A program made the position numbers and the translations under genes. A DNA stretch of 64,000 nucleotides, taken from Zhenpiania hominis. GTDB taxonomy: Bacteria > Bacillota > Clostridia > Peptostreptococcales > Anaerovoracaceae. Shown here in pieces: positions 1 to 9,858 of this stretch (positions are counted from its first letter, which is position 1; the number at the start of each line of letters is the position of its first letter). A model generated the notes under the pieces. The model saw only the letters and a list, made by a program, of their open reading frames with translations. It did not search any database and was not told where the DNA came from. The stretch spans positions 100,116 to 164,115 of the forward strand of contig NZ_JACRYT010000005.1 of NCBI RefSeq assembly GCF_014333425.1, read 5' to 3'.

Positions 1-2
1 AA

Positions 3-833
3 AATGGGATTTTAGCTATGCGTATAACAGGGCTTACTTGTGATACAGCGTATTTATCTATTCTACTTGTTTTGGGTTTTTTGATGTCTAAATCGTGGAT
101 ACCAAAGGCAATGTGTATAGGGGTGACTATTTTGTCTATGAGTCGAACAGGAATGCTTGCAATGGTTGTGGCTATAATTTTAGAAATGATTATGCGCGAA
201 AACAAAAATCAGTTGCATTTAAAAAAATTGTTTATGGGTATAAACGGATTTCTGCTTGCTTGCGGCGTAATGGTGATACTTTATATGAAGATACCGGAAA
301 TACAATATTATGTTGACTATTCTTATGAACGTGTAAAAAATATATGGTCTTTTGCGACAGGTGGCACTTATGATAGTACGTCAATACATTTGAATTATTT
401 ACTTTACTTAATTCCAATGTTTATTACTATGTTAAATCCTCTGCAATGTTTCGTTGGTGTTGGTCCAAGAGTATCTATCCCAACTTATATTGAATTTGCA
501 AAAGAAAATAATTTGGCATATGAACATAATTATACTCATTCATTAAGCATTGAATGTGATGTGGCGGATTTATTAATTGGCAGTGGATTAATCGGTTTTT
601 TTCTTTATTATTATATGTTTTTTACAATTTTTTTTCATACTTCCGATAAGATGCTCAAGAAGGCAATAGTGATTTTTGTAATTGCAGGAGTTACATATCA
701 GTTTAATGCTATGACATTATTAATACTGTTTATTATCATTGCACTCGGAGAGTTTTCTAAATTAAGGACTTTAGAAGACTATGAAAGAGACTATAAGATT
801 GGAGAAATTATTTATGAGGCAAAACCTGATTAG
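3..833 (+). CDS. O-antigen polymerase/ligase-like membrane protein (Wzy-like), 5' end outside window
   Basis: This is a hydrophobic integral membrane protein with several transmembrane segments. The reading frame is open to the left window edge: the codons before the first ATG at 18 encode NGILA with no stop, so the N-terminus lies outside the window. A large polar loop (about residues 85-180 of the visible part, with HNYTHS) between membrane spans is typical of Wzy/O-antigen ligase proteins, which polymerise lipid-linked repeat units at the outer face of the membrane. The next gene, a glycosyltransferase, starts inside its 3' end. The role is inferred from topology and from the capsule-cluster context; the family is too divergent to fix the substrate. 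Confidence 0.75.
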   Translation, partial: NGILAMRITGLTCDTAYLSILLVLGFLMSKSWIPKAMCIGVTILSMSRTGMLAMVVAIILEMIMRENKNQLHLKKLFMGINGFLLACGVMVILYMKIPEIQYYVDYSYERVKNIWSFATGGTYDSTSIHLNYLLYLIPMFITMLNPLQCFVGVGPRVSIPTYIEFAKENNLAYEHNYTHSLSIECDVADLLIGSGLIGFFLYYYMFFTIFFHTSDKMLKKAIVIFVIAGVTYQFNAMTLLILFIIIALGEFSKLRTLEDYERDYKIGEIIYEAKPD

Positions 834-1869
834 TGTTATTGTGCCAATTTATAATATGGAAAGATATTTGGAACAGTGCATTCAAAGCCTGCTCAACCAA
901 GATTATAAAAATATAGAGATATTATTAATCAATGATGGCAGCAATGATAATTCAGCAGCTATCTGTCGAAAATATAGCAAAAAAGATAGAAGAATTATCT
1001 ATATTGAACAAGAAAATCAAGGAGTGTCTGCCGCTAGAAACACCGGAATTTGTCACTCATCTGGAGAGTGGATATCTTTTGTAGATGGTGACGACTGGGC
1101 TACATTAGATATGCTTTCGTCTCTATTAAGATGTGCAGAAGACAAGGATGTAATTATTGGGGACGCATATGCGGCTAAAAACGGCAAAATAGATAAATTT
1201 TCCTTTTTTACTATTGATATAGCGGAATCACAAAAAAGGAGCCCTCTTTATTTGATAGGAAATGCCTTGGGATGCACTTCCTATGGAGCTGGTAAATATA
1301 GCAATGTAGGGGTGCCTTGGGCGAAGTTATATCGACGAGAATTTTTAGTAAGGAATCATATTGAGTTTCCAGTAGGAGTCAGGCGTATGCAGGATATGCT
1401 TTTTAATATTAATATATTTTCTAAAACTCAGAGGGTAAACTTTTGTAATCGTCCTATTTATTACTATCGGATAACAGATAACTCTGTATGTCGACGATAT
1501 GACTCTCAGTATGATGAGGTTATCCAGCAAATACTTTTAGGTTTAAGGGATTTAGTAGAAAGCAATAAGGACCCTGAAATACAAAAACTGTATGATTTTA
1601 AGAGAGTACAGTTACTGTTGGAAAATATTGCATTGCACTATGGACACCCTAAATGTCCTTTAGCATATAAAGAAAAAAGGAAAGGGATCAAACAAATTTT
1701 TGACTTATCGGTAAACAGAAATGCTTTAGAAACTTGCGAAAAAAGTTTATTTAGTCGCAAACAAAAAATCATTTTAGGATTGTTATTAAATCATAGGTAT
1801 GCGGTTGTTTACCAGATATATCATTTGCGAAATATGGTGCAGAAGTTTTTGAAGAATGTTGATATGTAG
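814..1869 (+). CDS. Family 2 glycosyltransferase
   Basis: This cytoplasmic GT-A fold glycosyltransferase should add one sugar to the growing polysaccharide repeat unit. From the ATG at 814 the protein has 351 residues. The GT2 start VIVPIYN lies at residues 8-14, the nucleotide-binding DGS at 41-43 and the metal-binding DGDDW at 91-95. An in-frame ATG at 781 also exists, but the GGAG-type ribosome site at about 801 lies 9 bases before 814, so 814 is preferred. Either start overlaps the end of the polymerase gene, which suggests translational coupling. The donor and acceptor sugars cannot be read from the sequence. Confidence 0.9.
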   Translation: MRQNLISVIVPIYNMERYLEQCIQSLLNQDYKNIEILLINDGSNDNSAAICRKYSKKDRRIIYIEQENQGVSAARNTGICHSSGEWISFVDGDDWATLDMLSSLLRCAEDKDVIIGDAYAAKNGKIDKFSFFTIDIAESQKRSPLYLIGNALGCTSYGAGKYSNVGVPWAKLYRREFLVRNHIEFPVGVRRMQDMLFNINIFSKTQRVNFCNRPIYYYRITDNSVCRRYDSQYDEVIQQILLGLRDLVESNKDPEIQKLYDFKRVQLLLENIALHYGHPKCPLAYKEKRKGIKQIFDLSVNRNALETCEKSLFSRKQKIILGLLLNHRYAVVYQIYHLRNMVQKFLKNVDM

Positions 1870-1883
1870 TAAGGAAATCAAAG

Positions 1884-3755
1884 ATGAATGAGAGAAAATG
1901 GGTTAAACATTTGCTAAAAGAATATTTGGACTCGTTAAAACCATTTCTTACGAAAGAATGTGGGGGAATCGAATTTCCAAACCGTCATTGTGCAAGTTAT
2001 AGTGATATGATATCACGAATTGAATGTTTTGCACGGGTTATGTATGGCGTTTGGCCGGCTGTTTTGGGTGGGGAAATGGATATATGTTCTGAGTTTCTTG
2101 AGTATTATAATCGAACATTATTAAAAGGAACAAATCCAGAAGAAAAGAGCTACTGGGGAGATTTTGATAATGCTGATCAACGTGAAGTGGAAATGGTTCC
2201 TTTAGTATTGATGCTGTACTATAATCGTGAGCAAACATGGGACACATATTCAGATAAGGAAAAGAATATGGTTAATCGCTGGTTTCTTCAAGTAAATAAT
2301 GGAAGAATCTATCCGTCTAACTGGCTTTTTTTTCGCCTGCTTGTAAATACAGTATTTTTGAAATTAGGAGGCAAGTACTCACAAAGTAAAATCGAAGAAA
2401 CGTTGGACAAAATAGAGATGTTGTATATTGGAAATGGATGGTACATTGATGGTCCATCATTAGCGGTAGATTATTATGTTGCATTTGCATTTCATTATTA
2501 TTCGCTGATTTATATTTCTATTGAAAAAGGAACTGCTGTAGCAGAACGATATAAAGAACGAGCTTGTTTATTTGCAAAAAATTTCATTTTATGGCAGTCC
2601 AGTACAGGAAGCTGTGTACCATATGGCCGTTCATTGACATATCGGTTTGCACAAGGAGCTTTTTGGGCTGCATTGGCTTTTTCTGACATATGGCCATATG
2701 AAAAAGGAATTATAAAGGGAATCTGTATGCGACATTTCAAATGGTGGCATGAAAGACCAATTTGTGATAATGCTGGGATTTTGACAGTGGGATATGCTTA
2801 TCAGAATGCCTTAATGTCAGAAAAGTATAATGCTTGGGGATCCCCCTACTGGGCTTTTAAATCCTTTTTGATTTTGGCGATAAAGGAAGATGATGAATTT
2901 TGGAAAGTCGAATCTCTACCACTTCCTGATATGAAGCAACAGATATATACAGACAAAATAGGAATGGCTATCGCAACAGATAAACGTCGTAAACACACTA
3001 TTTTATTTCCAAATCGCCAAATAAAAAATGAGACACTAGAGCATTATGAAGGTAAGTATATGAAGTTTGCTTATAGTAGTTATTTTGGATTTTGTGTAAG
3101 GAAAGGGCTTTTTAATTTCGAACAAAGTGGATGTGACTCTGTGTTGTCTGTATCAGAAGATGGAATGACCTTTTTCCCAAGGAATGAGATAATTGAACCT
3201 ACAATTGAAAAAGGGATACTTATTTCAATATGGCACCCTTTAAAAGGAGTTCGGATTAAAAGTTATATTATACCTGGAGAGCCCTGGCATATTCGTATAC
3301 ATAAAATAAAATCCGACTATAAGATTTTTTTGAGAGATGCGGGATTTGCGATTGATAGCACAGAAGGAAAAATAATTAAAGATGAAAATTCTCTTTCCTT
3401 TTTAACAACGAAAGCCAAAAGTGGTGTGAGATGTCTTACAGGAAATGGGATAAGTGGGATTTCCGATTTTTGTCCAGGGACAAATATATTGTATCCGCGT
3501 GTAAAAGTTCCATTTATTCAATGGCATATTCCTAAAGGTAGTACCGTTATAGCAACAGCTGTATATGGGAGTGTATTACCTGAAGAAGAAAATATTGTGG
3601 AGCCTTTTCTGACAATAAGGGGGAGAACAGCAACTATTTCAGTTAATGGGGAAATGATTTCGATGCAATTTTCTGACAAAATTAAAAAAAGAACCTATAT
3701 GGATAGGTGTTTTCTTATAATGCGACGGATTGTAAGACTATATCAATCTTTGTAG
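1884..3755 (+). CDS. DUF2264 family protein
   Basis: This is a 623-residue soluble protein without a signal peptide. The N-terminal 350 residues are rich in aromatic helices resembling an (alpha/alpha)6 barrel, including YWGDFDNADQREVE near residue 90 and YIDGPSLAVDYYVAFAFHYY near residue 195. The C-terminal half looks like a beta-sandwich. This architecture and these motifs match DUF2264, a family related to glycan-acting hydrolases and lyases but without an established activity as far as I know. It sits 14 bases after the glycosyltransferase and 21 before the iron-sulfur protein, inside the polysaccharide operon. A role in trimming or modifying the polymer is an inference. Confidence 0.8.
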   Translation: MNERKWVKHLLKEYLDSLKPFLTKECGGIEFPNRHCASYSDMISRIECFARVMYGVWPAVLGGEMDICSEFLEYYNRTLLKGTNPEEKSYWGDFDNADQREVEMVPLVLMLYYNREQTWDTYSDKEKNMVNRWFLQVNNGRIYPSNWLFFRLLVNTVFLKLGGKYSQSKIEETLDKIEMLYIGNGWYIDGPSLAVDYYVAFAFHYYSLIYISIEKGTAVAERYKERACLFAKNFILWQSSTGSCVPYGRSLTYRFAQGAFWAALAFSDIWPYEKGIIKGICMRHFKWWHERPICDNAGILTVGYAYQNALMSEKYNAWGSPYWAFKSFLILAIKEDDEFWKVESLPLPDMKQQIYTDKIGMAIATDKRRKHTILFPNRQIKNETLEHYEGKYMKFAYSSYFGFCVRKGLFNFEQSGCDSVLSVSEDGMTFFPRNEIIEPTIEKGILISIWHPLKGVRIKSYIIPGEPWHIRIHKIKSDYKIFLRDAGFAIDSTEGKIIKDENSLSFLTTKAKSGVRCLTGNGISGISDFCPGTNILYPRVKVPFIQWHIPKGSTVIATAVYGSVLPEEENIVEPFLTIRGRTATISVNGEMISMQFSDKIKKRTYMDRCFLIMRRIVRLYQSL

Positions 3756-3776
3756 AGTTTAGGGTTAAATTTACAA

Positions 3777-4955
3777 ATGGAGATGAAAAAGATAGATATG
3801 AAAATTGAAAAATGTTTTGGATGTACTGCCTGTGTAAATATTTGCCCCGTACAATGCTTACAGATGAAACCAGATGCCTTTGGCTTCCTATATCCTGAAC
3901 TTATAGGAAACTGTATTAGGTGCGGTCTTTGCGAAAAGGTTTGTCCAGCAGAAATAGTTATAGATAAAAAATCATGTGGTGAGGTATGTTTTGCAGCAAT
4001 TGCAAAAAAAAGACATAGTGAGAGTACTTCGGGAGGGATCGCATCACTTATGTCAACAAAAGTAATTGAGAAAGGTGGGGTTGCTTATGGTGTTGGATTT
4101 AAAAGAGGAAAATGTGTTTACAACAGAATAGATTCTTTATCTGAAATTGAAGGTATAAGGGGTAGCAAATATGTTCAAGCAGAATTGAATGATACTTTAG
4201 CCCTTATAAAATGTGATTTAGTAAATCATAAGTCCGTACTTTTTGTAGGGACACCATGTACCATTGCAGGGGCACAGCTTTATTTAGATAATCAGGGTAT
4301 TGATATGGAAAAATTTATTGCAATAAGTTTTCCCTGTGGTGGTGTTCCATCTCCTTTATTTCTGCAAGAAGAAATAGGAGAGATAAATCAAACCAATATA
4401 ACAGTAAAATTTAGAGAAGGACGAAAATATCTATTTCAATGTAAAACATTATCAGGTGAAGTGTTAAAGAGTCAAACTAGAGTTAGAAGTCCTTATTTAA
4501 TAGGATATGATTATCGACTGACTTTACGCTCCTGTTGTTATAGTTGTCTTTTTTCTAAGGAATCACGAATTGGTGATATTACAATAGGAGATTTTTGGGG
4601 ATTACAATCAAATAATGAGCCATTTAAAAGTCTTTATAAACGGCAGCAAACAGCTTCACTAATAATTATAACATCCCCAAAAGGAGAGGCTTTTTTTAAA
4701 TTTATTGAGAAAGATATATGGCTTGAAAAGCATTCTTTAAAAGAAGCATTTATACATAATCCTAGATTACATGAGCCGGCACCTGCAATGACAATAGCTG
4801 CAAAGAATTTTCGTTCAAAATATATGCAGATAAGGAGCATCAAAAAAGCAATTTATAGCAGTTTGTCGTTATATGATTTCTTCAAAGAATACTATAGATA
4901 TAGCAAATTACTACAACCATTCCATTTTATAATGGGCAAAATTAGAACACAATAG
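3777..4955 (+). CDS. Coenzyme F420 hydrogenase/dehydrogenase beta-subunit-like iron-sulfur protein
   Basis: The 392-residue protein begins with two 4Fe-4S ferredoxin motifs: Cys13, 16, 19, 23 in CFGCTACVNICP and Cys46, 49, 52, 56 in CIRCGLCEKVCP. An FrhB/FdhB-like domain follows, with the typical STSGGIAS near residue 82, GTPCTIAG near residue 160 and GDFWG near residue 270. Members of this family occur often in polysaccharide clusters of Clostridia and Bacteroidetes, usually beside pyruvyl transferases. Nothing suggests that this organism uses F420, so a redox role in sugar modification is only inferred. The start codon has a weak ribosome site; an ATG two codons downstream is possible. Confidence 0.85.
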   Translation: MEMKKIDMKIEKCFGCTACVNICPVQCLQMKPDAFGFLYPELIGNCIRCGLCEKVCPAEIVIDKKSCGEVCFAAIAKKRHSESTSGGIASLMSTKVIEKGGVAYGVGFKRGKCVYNRIDSLSEIEGIRGSKYVQAELNDTLALIKCDLVNHKSVLFVGTPCTIAGAQLYLDNQGIDMEKFIAISFPCGGVPSPLFLQEEIGEINQTNITVKFREGRKYLFQCKTLSGEVLKSQTRVRSPYLIGYDYRLTLRSCCYSCLFSKESRIGDITIGDFWGLQSNNEPFKSLYKRQQTASLIIITSPKGEAFFKFIEKDIWLEKHSLKEAFIHNPRLHEPAPAMTIAAKNFRSKYMQIRSIKKAIYSSLSLYDFFKEYYRYSKLLQPFHFIMGKIRTQ

Positions 4956-5090
4956 AACGAATGCTAAAAATTTAAACCTGATAATATATAATTACGGACA
5001 ACATTGTAATACATGTGAAATGGTTATTGATGAATTTCTTATATATGTGACAACTTTGATATAGAAAAAGATGTATGGATATATGAGATA

Positions 5091-6515
5091 ATGAAGTATT
5101 TAAGATGGAAGAATATGAACACGATGAGCAAGACAAGTAACTTAGTAAAAAATACATTGATGCTCTCTATTGGAACCGCTTTATCGAAAGGAATACAATT
5201 TATTTTAGTGATATTTGTAAGCCGATGGTTATCTACGGAGATTTATGGGACGTTTGATGTATTGTGTACATATATCACATTACTCCTTCCCATTTTGTCT
5301 ATATCGACAGGAGAGGCTGTTTTTCGTTTTTCGGTTTCAAGTAAAACACAGAAAGAACAGTCGGGATATATAACAAATGGGTTTGTCCTTGTTACATGCA
5401 ATTTAATAATTTGTATAGGGGTGCTTGCCGTACTATCCGGTGTTAAATTGCTTTCTGCTAAGCTTGTATTACAGTTTTTATTCCTTTTGGGAACTCAACT
5501 GTTCAATTATTATCTGCAGGCATTTTTGAGAGCAATTAAAAGACTCAATATATATACGATAAGTAATATCATATCAGCATTTATGATAGCATTCTGTTCG
5601 GTGCTTTTTATTCGAGTACTCCAGTTTAGAATGGATGGATTAATATATGCTTATTCTATTGGGTATATGGTGGCAAATCTATTGATCATTTTTTCGGCTA
5701 GGCTATGGAATTACATTACTTTGAAAACAATTTCACGAAAAATAGTGAAGCAATTGGTTCACTATTCTTTGCCATTGGTGCCAAACGATATTTCATGGTG
5801 GATATTGAATGTTTCAGATCGACAGGTGATATCGATTGCATTAGGCGCAGCAGCAAATGGGATTTATGCTATTGCTAATAAGTTACCAGCTTTATGTAAT
5901 TCGATCTTTGGGATGTTCAGCGTATCATGGCAGCAAAGCATGGCAGAAAAAATCGAGATGGAAAACTGGCAGGAATATGCTAATCAGGTGTATAACCAAA
6001 TGACGGTTGTCTTGTTAACATTGTGTTCAGGCATTTTGAGTGTGACATTTATCTTTTTTAATTATATGTTTGACATAAAATATTATTCGGGAATGGTCTA
6101 TGTACCAATTTTACTAACGGCTACTATTTTTTCATCATGGATGTTGTTTTTTGGAGGGGTACAGATTGCACTGAAAAAAACGTCGGAAAATGGAGTTACT
6201 ACAGTTATAGGCGCTATTATTAACTTAATTATCAATATTGCTTTAATCCATTTTATTGGTTTATATGCAGCAGCTATTTCCACACTTGTGGCAAATATAA
6301 TTACTGCTGTATTACGTCGACATAGGCTGAAGTGGTTCGTTAGATTTTGGTCAGACTCAAAAACCCGAAGCTGCTGGATTATATATGGATATTTTATTGT
6401 CAGCTTTTATTTTTTTCAAGAATATATAGTACTTGAATGGATTAATATCTTGCTAGCAGGAATTGCATTTATTGCAGTGAATCATCAATTTTTACAGGCC
6501 TTTTTTAGAAGATAG
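5091..6515 (+). CDS. Polysaccharide flippase, Wzx/MATE-like
   Basis: This 474-residue multispanning protein has about 12-14 hydrophobic segments and resembles the polysaccharide biosynthesis (PST/Wzx) transporters. Those proteins flip lipid-linked repeat units to the outer face of the membrane for Wzy. Near residue 240 it carries the family-like stretch LVPNDISWWILNVSDRQVIS, and the first helix follows a short polar N-terminus. ATGs at 5115 and 5124 are alternative starts, and the ribosome site does not clearly decide. About 135 AT-rich bases without a recognised element separate it from the previous gene. With the polymerase at 3-833 it implies a Wzx/Wzy-dependent route. Confidence 0.88.
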   Translation: MKYLRWKNMNTMSKTSNLVKNTLMLSIGTALSKGIQFILVIFVSRWLSTEIYGTFDVLCTYITLLLPILSISTGEAVFRFSVSSKTQKEQSGYITNGFVLVTCNLIICIGVLAVLSGVKLLSAKLVLQFLFLLGTQLFNYYLQAFLRAIKRLNIYTISNIISAFMIAFCSVLFIRVLQFRMDGLIYAYSIGYMVANLLIIFSARLWNYITLKTISRKIVKQLVHYSLPLVPNDISWWILNVSDRQVISIALGAAANGIYAIANKLPALCNSIFGMFSVSWQQSMAEKIEMENWQEYANQVYNQMTVVLLTLCSGILSVTFIFFNYMFDIKYYSGMVYVPILLTATIFSSWMLFFGGVQIALKKTSENGVTTVIGAIINLIINIALIHFIGLYAAAISTLVANIITAVLRRHRLKWFVRFWSDSKTRSCWIIYGYFIVSFYFFQEYIVLEWINILLAGIAFIAVNHQFLQAFFRR

Positions 6516-6564
6516 TATTCAATGGCATTGTAATTAATAAACAAGAAGTTGAGAGGAGATTAGA

Positions 6565-7524
6565 TTGTTCATGAAGCATAAACGAATACTTGTTACAGGC
6601 GGAGCAGGATTCATTGGTTCCAATCTGTGCGAACGGTTGTTAAATGAGGGTAATGAAATTATTTGTTTGGACAACCTGTTTACTGGCAGGAAGGAGAATA
6701 TCCGGCATTTACTGGATAACTCGGATTTTGAGTTTATTCGGGGCGATATCATCAATGAGGTGTACATAGAATGTGATGAGATATATAATCTGGCTTGCCC
6801 TGCAAGTCCGATTCACTATCAGGCCGACCCGATCAAGACCATAAAGACAGGAGTGTTCGGTGCACTTCATCTTTTAGGTCTTGCCAAGAGGTGTAATGCG
6901 AGGATACTTCAAGCATCAACAAGCGAGGTATACGGAGATCCACAGATACATCCACAGCCGGAAAACTATAGAGGCAGTGTAAATCCGATCGGCATACGTG
7001 CTTGCTATGATGAGAGTAAGCGGATTGCTGAGACTTTGTTCTTCGATTATCACAGGGCATATGGAGTAGATATCAAAGTAATTCGCATTTTCAATACTTA
7101 TGGGCCAAGGATGAGATCGGATGATGGAAGAGTGGTGTCAAATTTTATCACACAGGCACTGAAGGGAGAAAAACTTACGGTTTATGGTGATGGAAGCCAA
7201 ACCAGAAGTTTCTGTTATGTTGATGATCTAGTAGATGGAATGATAAAGATGATGGAAAGTAGAGAGGGATTCACAGGCCCCGTCAATTTAGGAAATCCAG
7301 GAGAGTTCACGATGCTGGAGCTTGCGGAAAAAGTAAAAATCATTACTCGTTCCAAGTCGGAGATTGAATATATGCCACTTCCGGCAGATGATCCGACACA
7401 AAGACAGCCAGTAATCGATTTAGCGAAGAAAGAACTTGATTGGGTGCCGAAGGTAGCACTTGAAGATGGATTAAAGAAGACGATACCATACTTTGCAGAA
7501 ATGATAAAGAAGGAGAAGCAGTAA
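6565..7524 (+). CDS. NAD-dependent epimerase/dehydratase, UDP-glucuronate decarboxylase (UXS) type
   Basis: This is a short-chain dehydrogenase of the extended type with 319 residues from a TTG start. NAD binds at GGAGFIG (residues 12-18). The catalytic residues are Ser120 in TSEVYGD and Tyr148-Lys152 in YDESK. The NLACPASP and YRGSVNP motifs are characteristic of UDP-glucuronate decarboxylases, which make UDP-xylose. The next gene supplies UDP-glucuronate, which fits this reading. GAGGAG lies 6 bases before the TTG at 6565, whereas the ATG at 6571 has 12-base spacing, so the start is uncertain by two codons. Confidence 0.88.
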   Translation: MFMKHKRILVTGGAGFIGSNLCERLLNEGNEIICLDNLFTGRKENIRHLLDNSDFEFIRGDIINEVYIECDEIYNLACPASPIHYQADPIKTIKTGVFGALHLLGLAKRCNARILQASTSEVYGDPQIHPQPENYRGSVNPIGIRACYDESKRIAETLFFDYHRAYGVDIKVIRIFNTYGPRMRSDDGRVVSNFITQALKGEKLTVYGDGSQTRSFCYVDDLVDGMIKMMESREGFTGPVNLGNPGEFTMLELAEKVKIITRSKSEIEYMPLPADDPTQRQPVIDLAKKELDWVPKVALEDGLKKTIPYFAEMIKKEKQ

Positions 7525-7527
7525 GAT

Positions 7528-8736
7528 ATGGATAAAAGAATAGTGGTAGTAGGAACGGGATATGTGGGCTTATCAAATGCGATACTTCTTGCCCAGCATA
7601 ATGAAGTAATAGCGGTAGATTTATTACCTAAAAAAGTACATATGATAAACAATGGTGAGAGTCCATTAAAGGATAAAGAGATAGAAGATTATTTAGAAAG
7701 CGGTAATCTTAACCTTACTGCCACAACGGACGGAGATATGGCATATATGGGTGCAGATTTTGTCATTGTATCTACACCTACAGACTACGATCCAGAAGAG
7801 GATTACTTCAATACCGATTCCGTAGAGAGTGTAGTAGAACAGGTACGGAAGCTAAATCCATCTGCTTATATTGTAATAAAGAGCACAGTTCCTATAGGAT
7901 TCACAAGGGCTATACAGGAGAAGTTCGATACCGATCATATCCTGTTTTCGCCTGAGTTTCTAAGAGAAGGACAGGCTCTTAAGGATAACCTTCATCCGTC
8001 GCGCATTATTGTCGGAGCAAACATGGAGAGCGGAGAATCTGTGGTGAAAGCGAAAGAATTTGCGGGACTTTTAAAGGAGGGGGCTCTTAAAGAAGATGTG
8101 CCTGTTCTCATCATGGAAACTACCGAGGCAGAAGCGGTGAAGCTGTTTGCCAACATGTATCTTGCAATGAGAGTATCATACTTTAATGAACTTGATACAT
8201 ATGCGGAAGCACAAAAACTTGACACAGAGTCGATTATCAGAGGGGTATGCTATGATCTTAGAATAGGAGGAGGCTATAACAATCCCTCCTTCGGATATGG
8301 AGGATATTGTTTCCCTAAAGATACCAAACAGCTTTTAGCTAACTATAAGGGAATTCCGCAAAATATCATAGGGGCAGTGGTAGATTCTAATATCACAAGA
8401 AAAGGCTTCATAGCGGAGCAGATAATTAAGACATTAAAGAAAAGAAAAGAAGATAGGAGCGTAGCTGGGGTCTACCTGTTAGCCATGAAAACGGGATCAG
8501 ATAATTTCAGACAGTCTGCGATTTTAGATATCATCGAGATATTGAAAAAGAGAGATATTGAGATCATCATATATGAACCGGCACTCAAGGAAAACCTTTT
8601 CATGGGGTGCAAGGTTATTCGTGATATTGATGCGTTCAAAGCTGTATGTGATATTATCATAGCTAACAGAAAAACAGCAGAACTTAAAGATGTTGCAGAT
8701 AAAGTATATACCAGAGATATATTTTTATCGGATTAA
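7528..8736 (+). CDS. ugd: UDP-glucose 6-dehydrogenase
   Basis: This enzyme oxidises UDP-glucose twice, with NAD, to UDP-glucuronate, the substrate of the decarboxylase encoded 3 bases upstream. The 402-residue protein has the Rossmann motif GTGYVG at residues 9-14, the STVPIGFT stretch near 120, the SPEFLREGQA motif at 141-150 and the catalytic Cys261 in GYGGYCFPKDT. Its length is typical of the family. The pair 6565-8736 therefore forms a UDP-glucose to UDP-xylose module. A UDP-N-acetyl-mannosamine dehydrogenase is less likely given the neighbour. Confidence 0.93.
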   Translation: MDKRIVVVGTGYVGLSNAILLAQHNEVIAVDLLPKKVHMINNGESPLKDKEIEDYLESGNLNLTATTDGDMAYMGADFVIVSTPTDYDPEEDYFNTDSVESVVEQVRKLNPSAYIVIKSTVPIGFTRAIQEKFDTDHILFSPEFLREGQALKDNLHPSRIIVGANMESGESVVKAKEFAGLLKEGALKEDVPVLIMETTEAEAVKLFANMYLAMRVSYFNELDTYAEAQKLDTESIIRGVCYDLRIGGGYNNPSFGYGGYCFPKDTKQLLANYKGIPQNIIGAVVDSNITRKGFIAEQIIKTLKKRKEDRSVAGVYLLAMKTGSDNFRQSAILDIIEILKKRDIEIIIYEPALKENLFMGCKVIRDIDAFKAVCDIIIANRKTAELKDVADKVYTRDIFLSD

Positions 8737-8771
8737 GATATTTAGCCTAAAAAGGTGAAAAGGAGATGGAT

Positions 8772-9842
8772 ATGGAGATGAAAACAGAAAAAGAGCAGAT
8801 GCAACCGAATAAGGGTAAAAAAAAGAAATTGGTTTTCATTATAGCGATAATCATCATAGCCGCCATTATAGTGCTTGCAGTAGTAATAGCACTCGACCAT
8901 GAGGAAGTACAAAAACAGAATATTCAGTCTACGACAGAGGTGGAACAGATGATCTATGGTGACGAGAGCCTTGGGATAGACGCAGAGGTAGATGAATCGC
9001 TTAAGGATTACAGAAATATCGTCATTTATGGACTGGATGCAGAAGATAAGGACTCCGCATCTGGACATAGAAGCGATGCCATGATGATTTTAAGCATCAA
9101 TAAAAAGACGGATGCAGTTAAGCTGTTTTCTGTATATCGTGATACATATCTTCAGATCAATGATGATGGAACTCTTGACAAGACGAATCATGCCTATGCC
9201 TATGGGGGTATGCGTCAGAGTATGAAGGCACTAAACCAGAATCTCGATCTGAATATCCGAGAAGCGATAACGTTCAATTGGAAGGCAACCGCTGATCTGG
9301 TAGATGCACTGGGTGGTATTGAGATGGATGTGCAGGATAATGAGATCCAATTTATAAATCAGCATTTAAACGGAATGGGTGCAGAGGAGCAATATATCAC
9401 TCAGAGTGGTACGCAGACTCTGAGTGGAAGGCAGGCAGTAGCATATTCGAGAATACGGTATGATTCAAGCGATTTTAAGAGAAATGAGAGGATGCAGGCA
9501 GTGCTGATTGCAACATTTAAAAAGGCGCAAACTCTTGGAGCAGGACAACTTATGAGTATCATGGATGATGTGGTAGGAGAGATAGACAGTAACATGAGCA
9601 GGAATACGATGACAGAGATATTAAGTCAGATTAAGGAATTGGATATCGATGAAAACATGGGATGGCCGTTTAAGAAGCAGGGTTGGATGCATAATGAAAT
9701 TTATTACTGTGTACCGGTAACGTTAGCTTCCAATGTATCGGAACTTCATGCCAGAGTATTCGGACAGAGCGGATATGTGCCAACGGAGTTTGTACAGAAC
9801 GTAAGTAGTCAGATCGAATCCATCAGCGGATATAGTCAATAA
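8772..9842 (+). CDS. LCP (LytR-CpsA-Psr) family glycopolymer transferase
   Basis: LCP enzymes move polysaccharide from its undecaprenyl carrier to peptidoglycan on the outer face of the membrane. The start at 8772 is preferred because AGGAG sits 6 bases upstream; the ATG at 8766 directly abuts it. A lysine-rich cytoplasmic tail is followed by one membrane segment (about residues 19-40) and then the LCP domain. Visible markers are HRSDAMMILS, the arginine in FSVYRDTY, a DALGGIEMDV block and AYSRIRYDSSDFKRNERMQ with the conserved arginines. It heads the cpsB-C-D block, the usual order in Gram-positive capsule loci. Confidence 0.92.
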   Translation: MEMKTEKEQMQPNKGKKKKLVFIIAIIIIAAIIVLAVVIALDHEEVQKQNIQSTTEVEQMIYGDESLGIDAEVDESLKDYRNIVIYGLDAEDKDSASGHRSDAMMILSINKKTDAVKLFSVYRDTYLQINDDGTLDKTNHAYAYGGMRQSMKALNQNLDLNIREAITFNWKATADLVDALGGIEMDVQDNEIQFINQHLNGMGAEEQYITQSGTQTLSGRQAVAYSRIRYDSSDFKRNERMQAVLIATFKKAQTLGAGQLMSIMDDVVGEIDSNMSRNTMTEILSQIKELDIDENMGWPFKKQGWMHNEIYYCVPVTLASNVSELHARVFGQSGYVPTEFVQNVSSQIESISGYSQ

Positions 9843-9858
9843 AGGAGGGAGTGTGCAT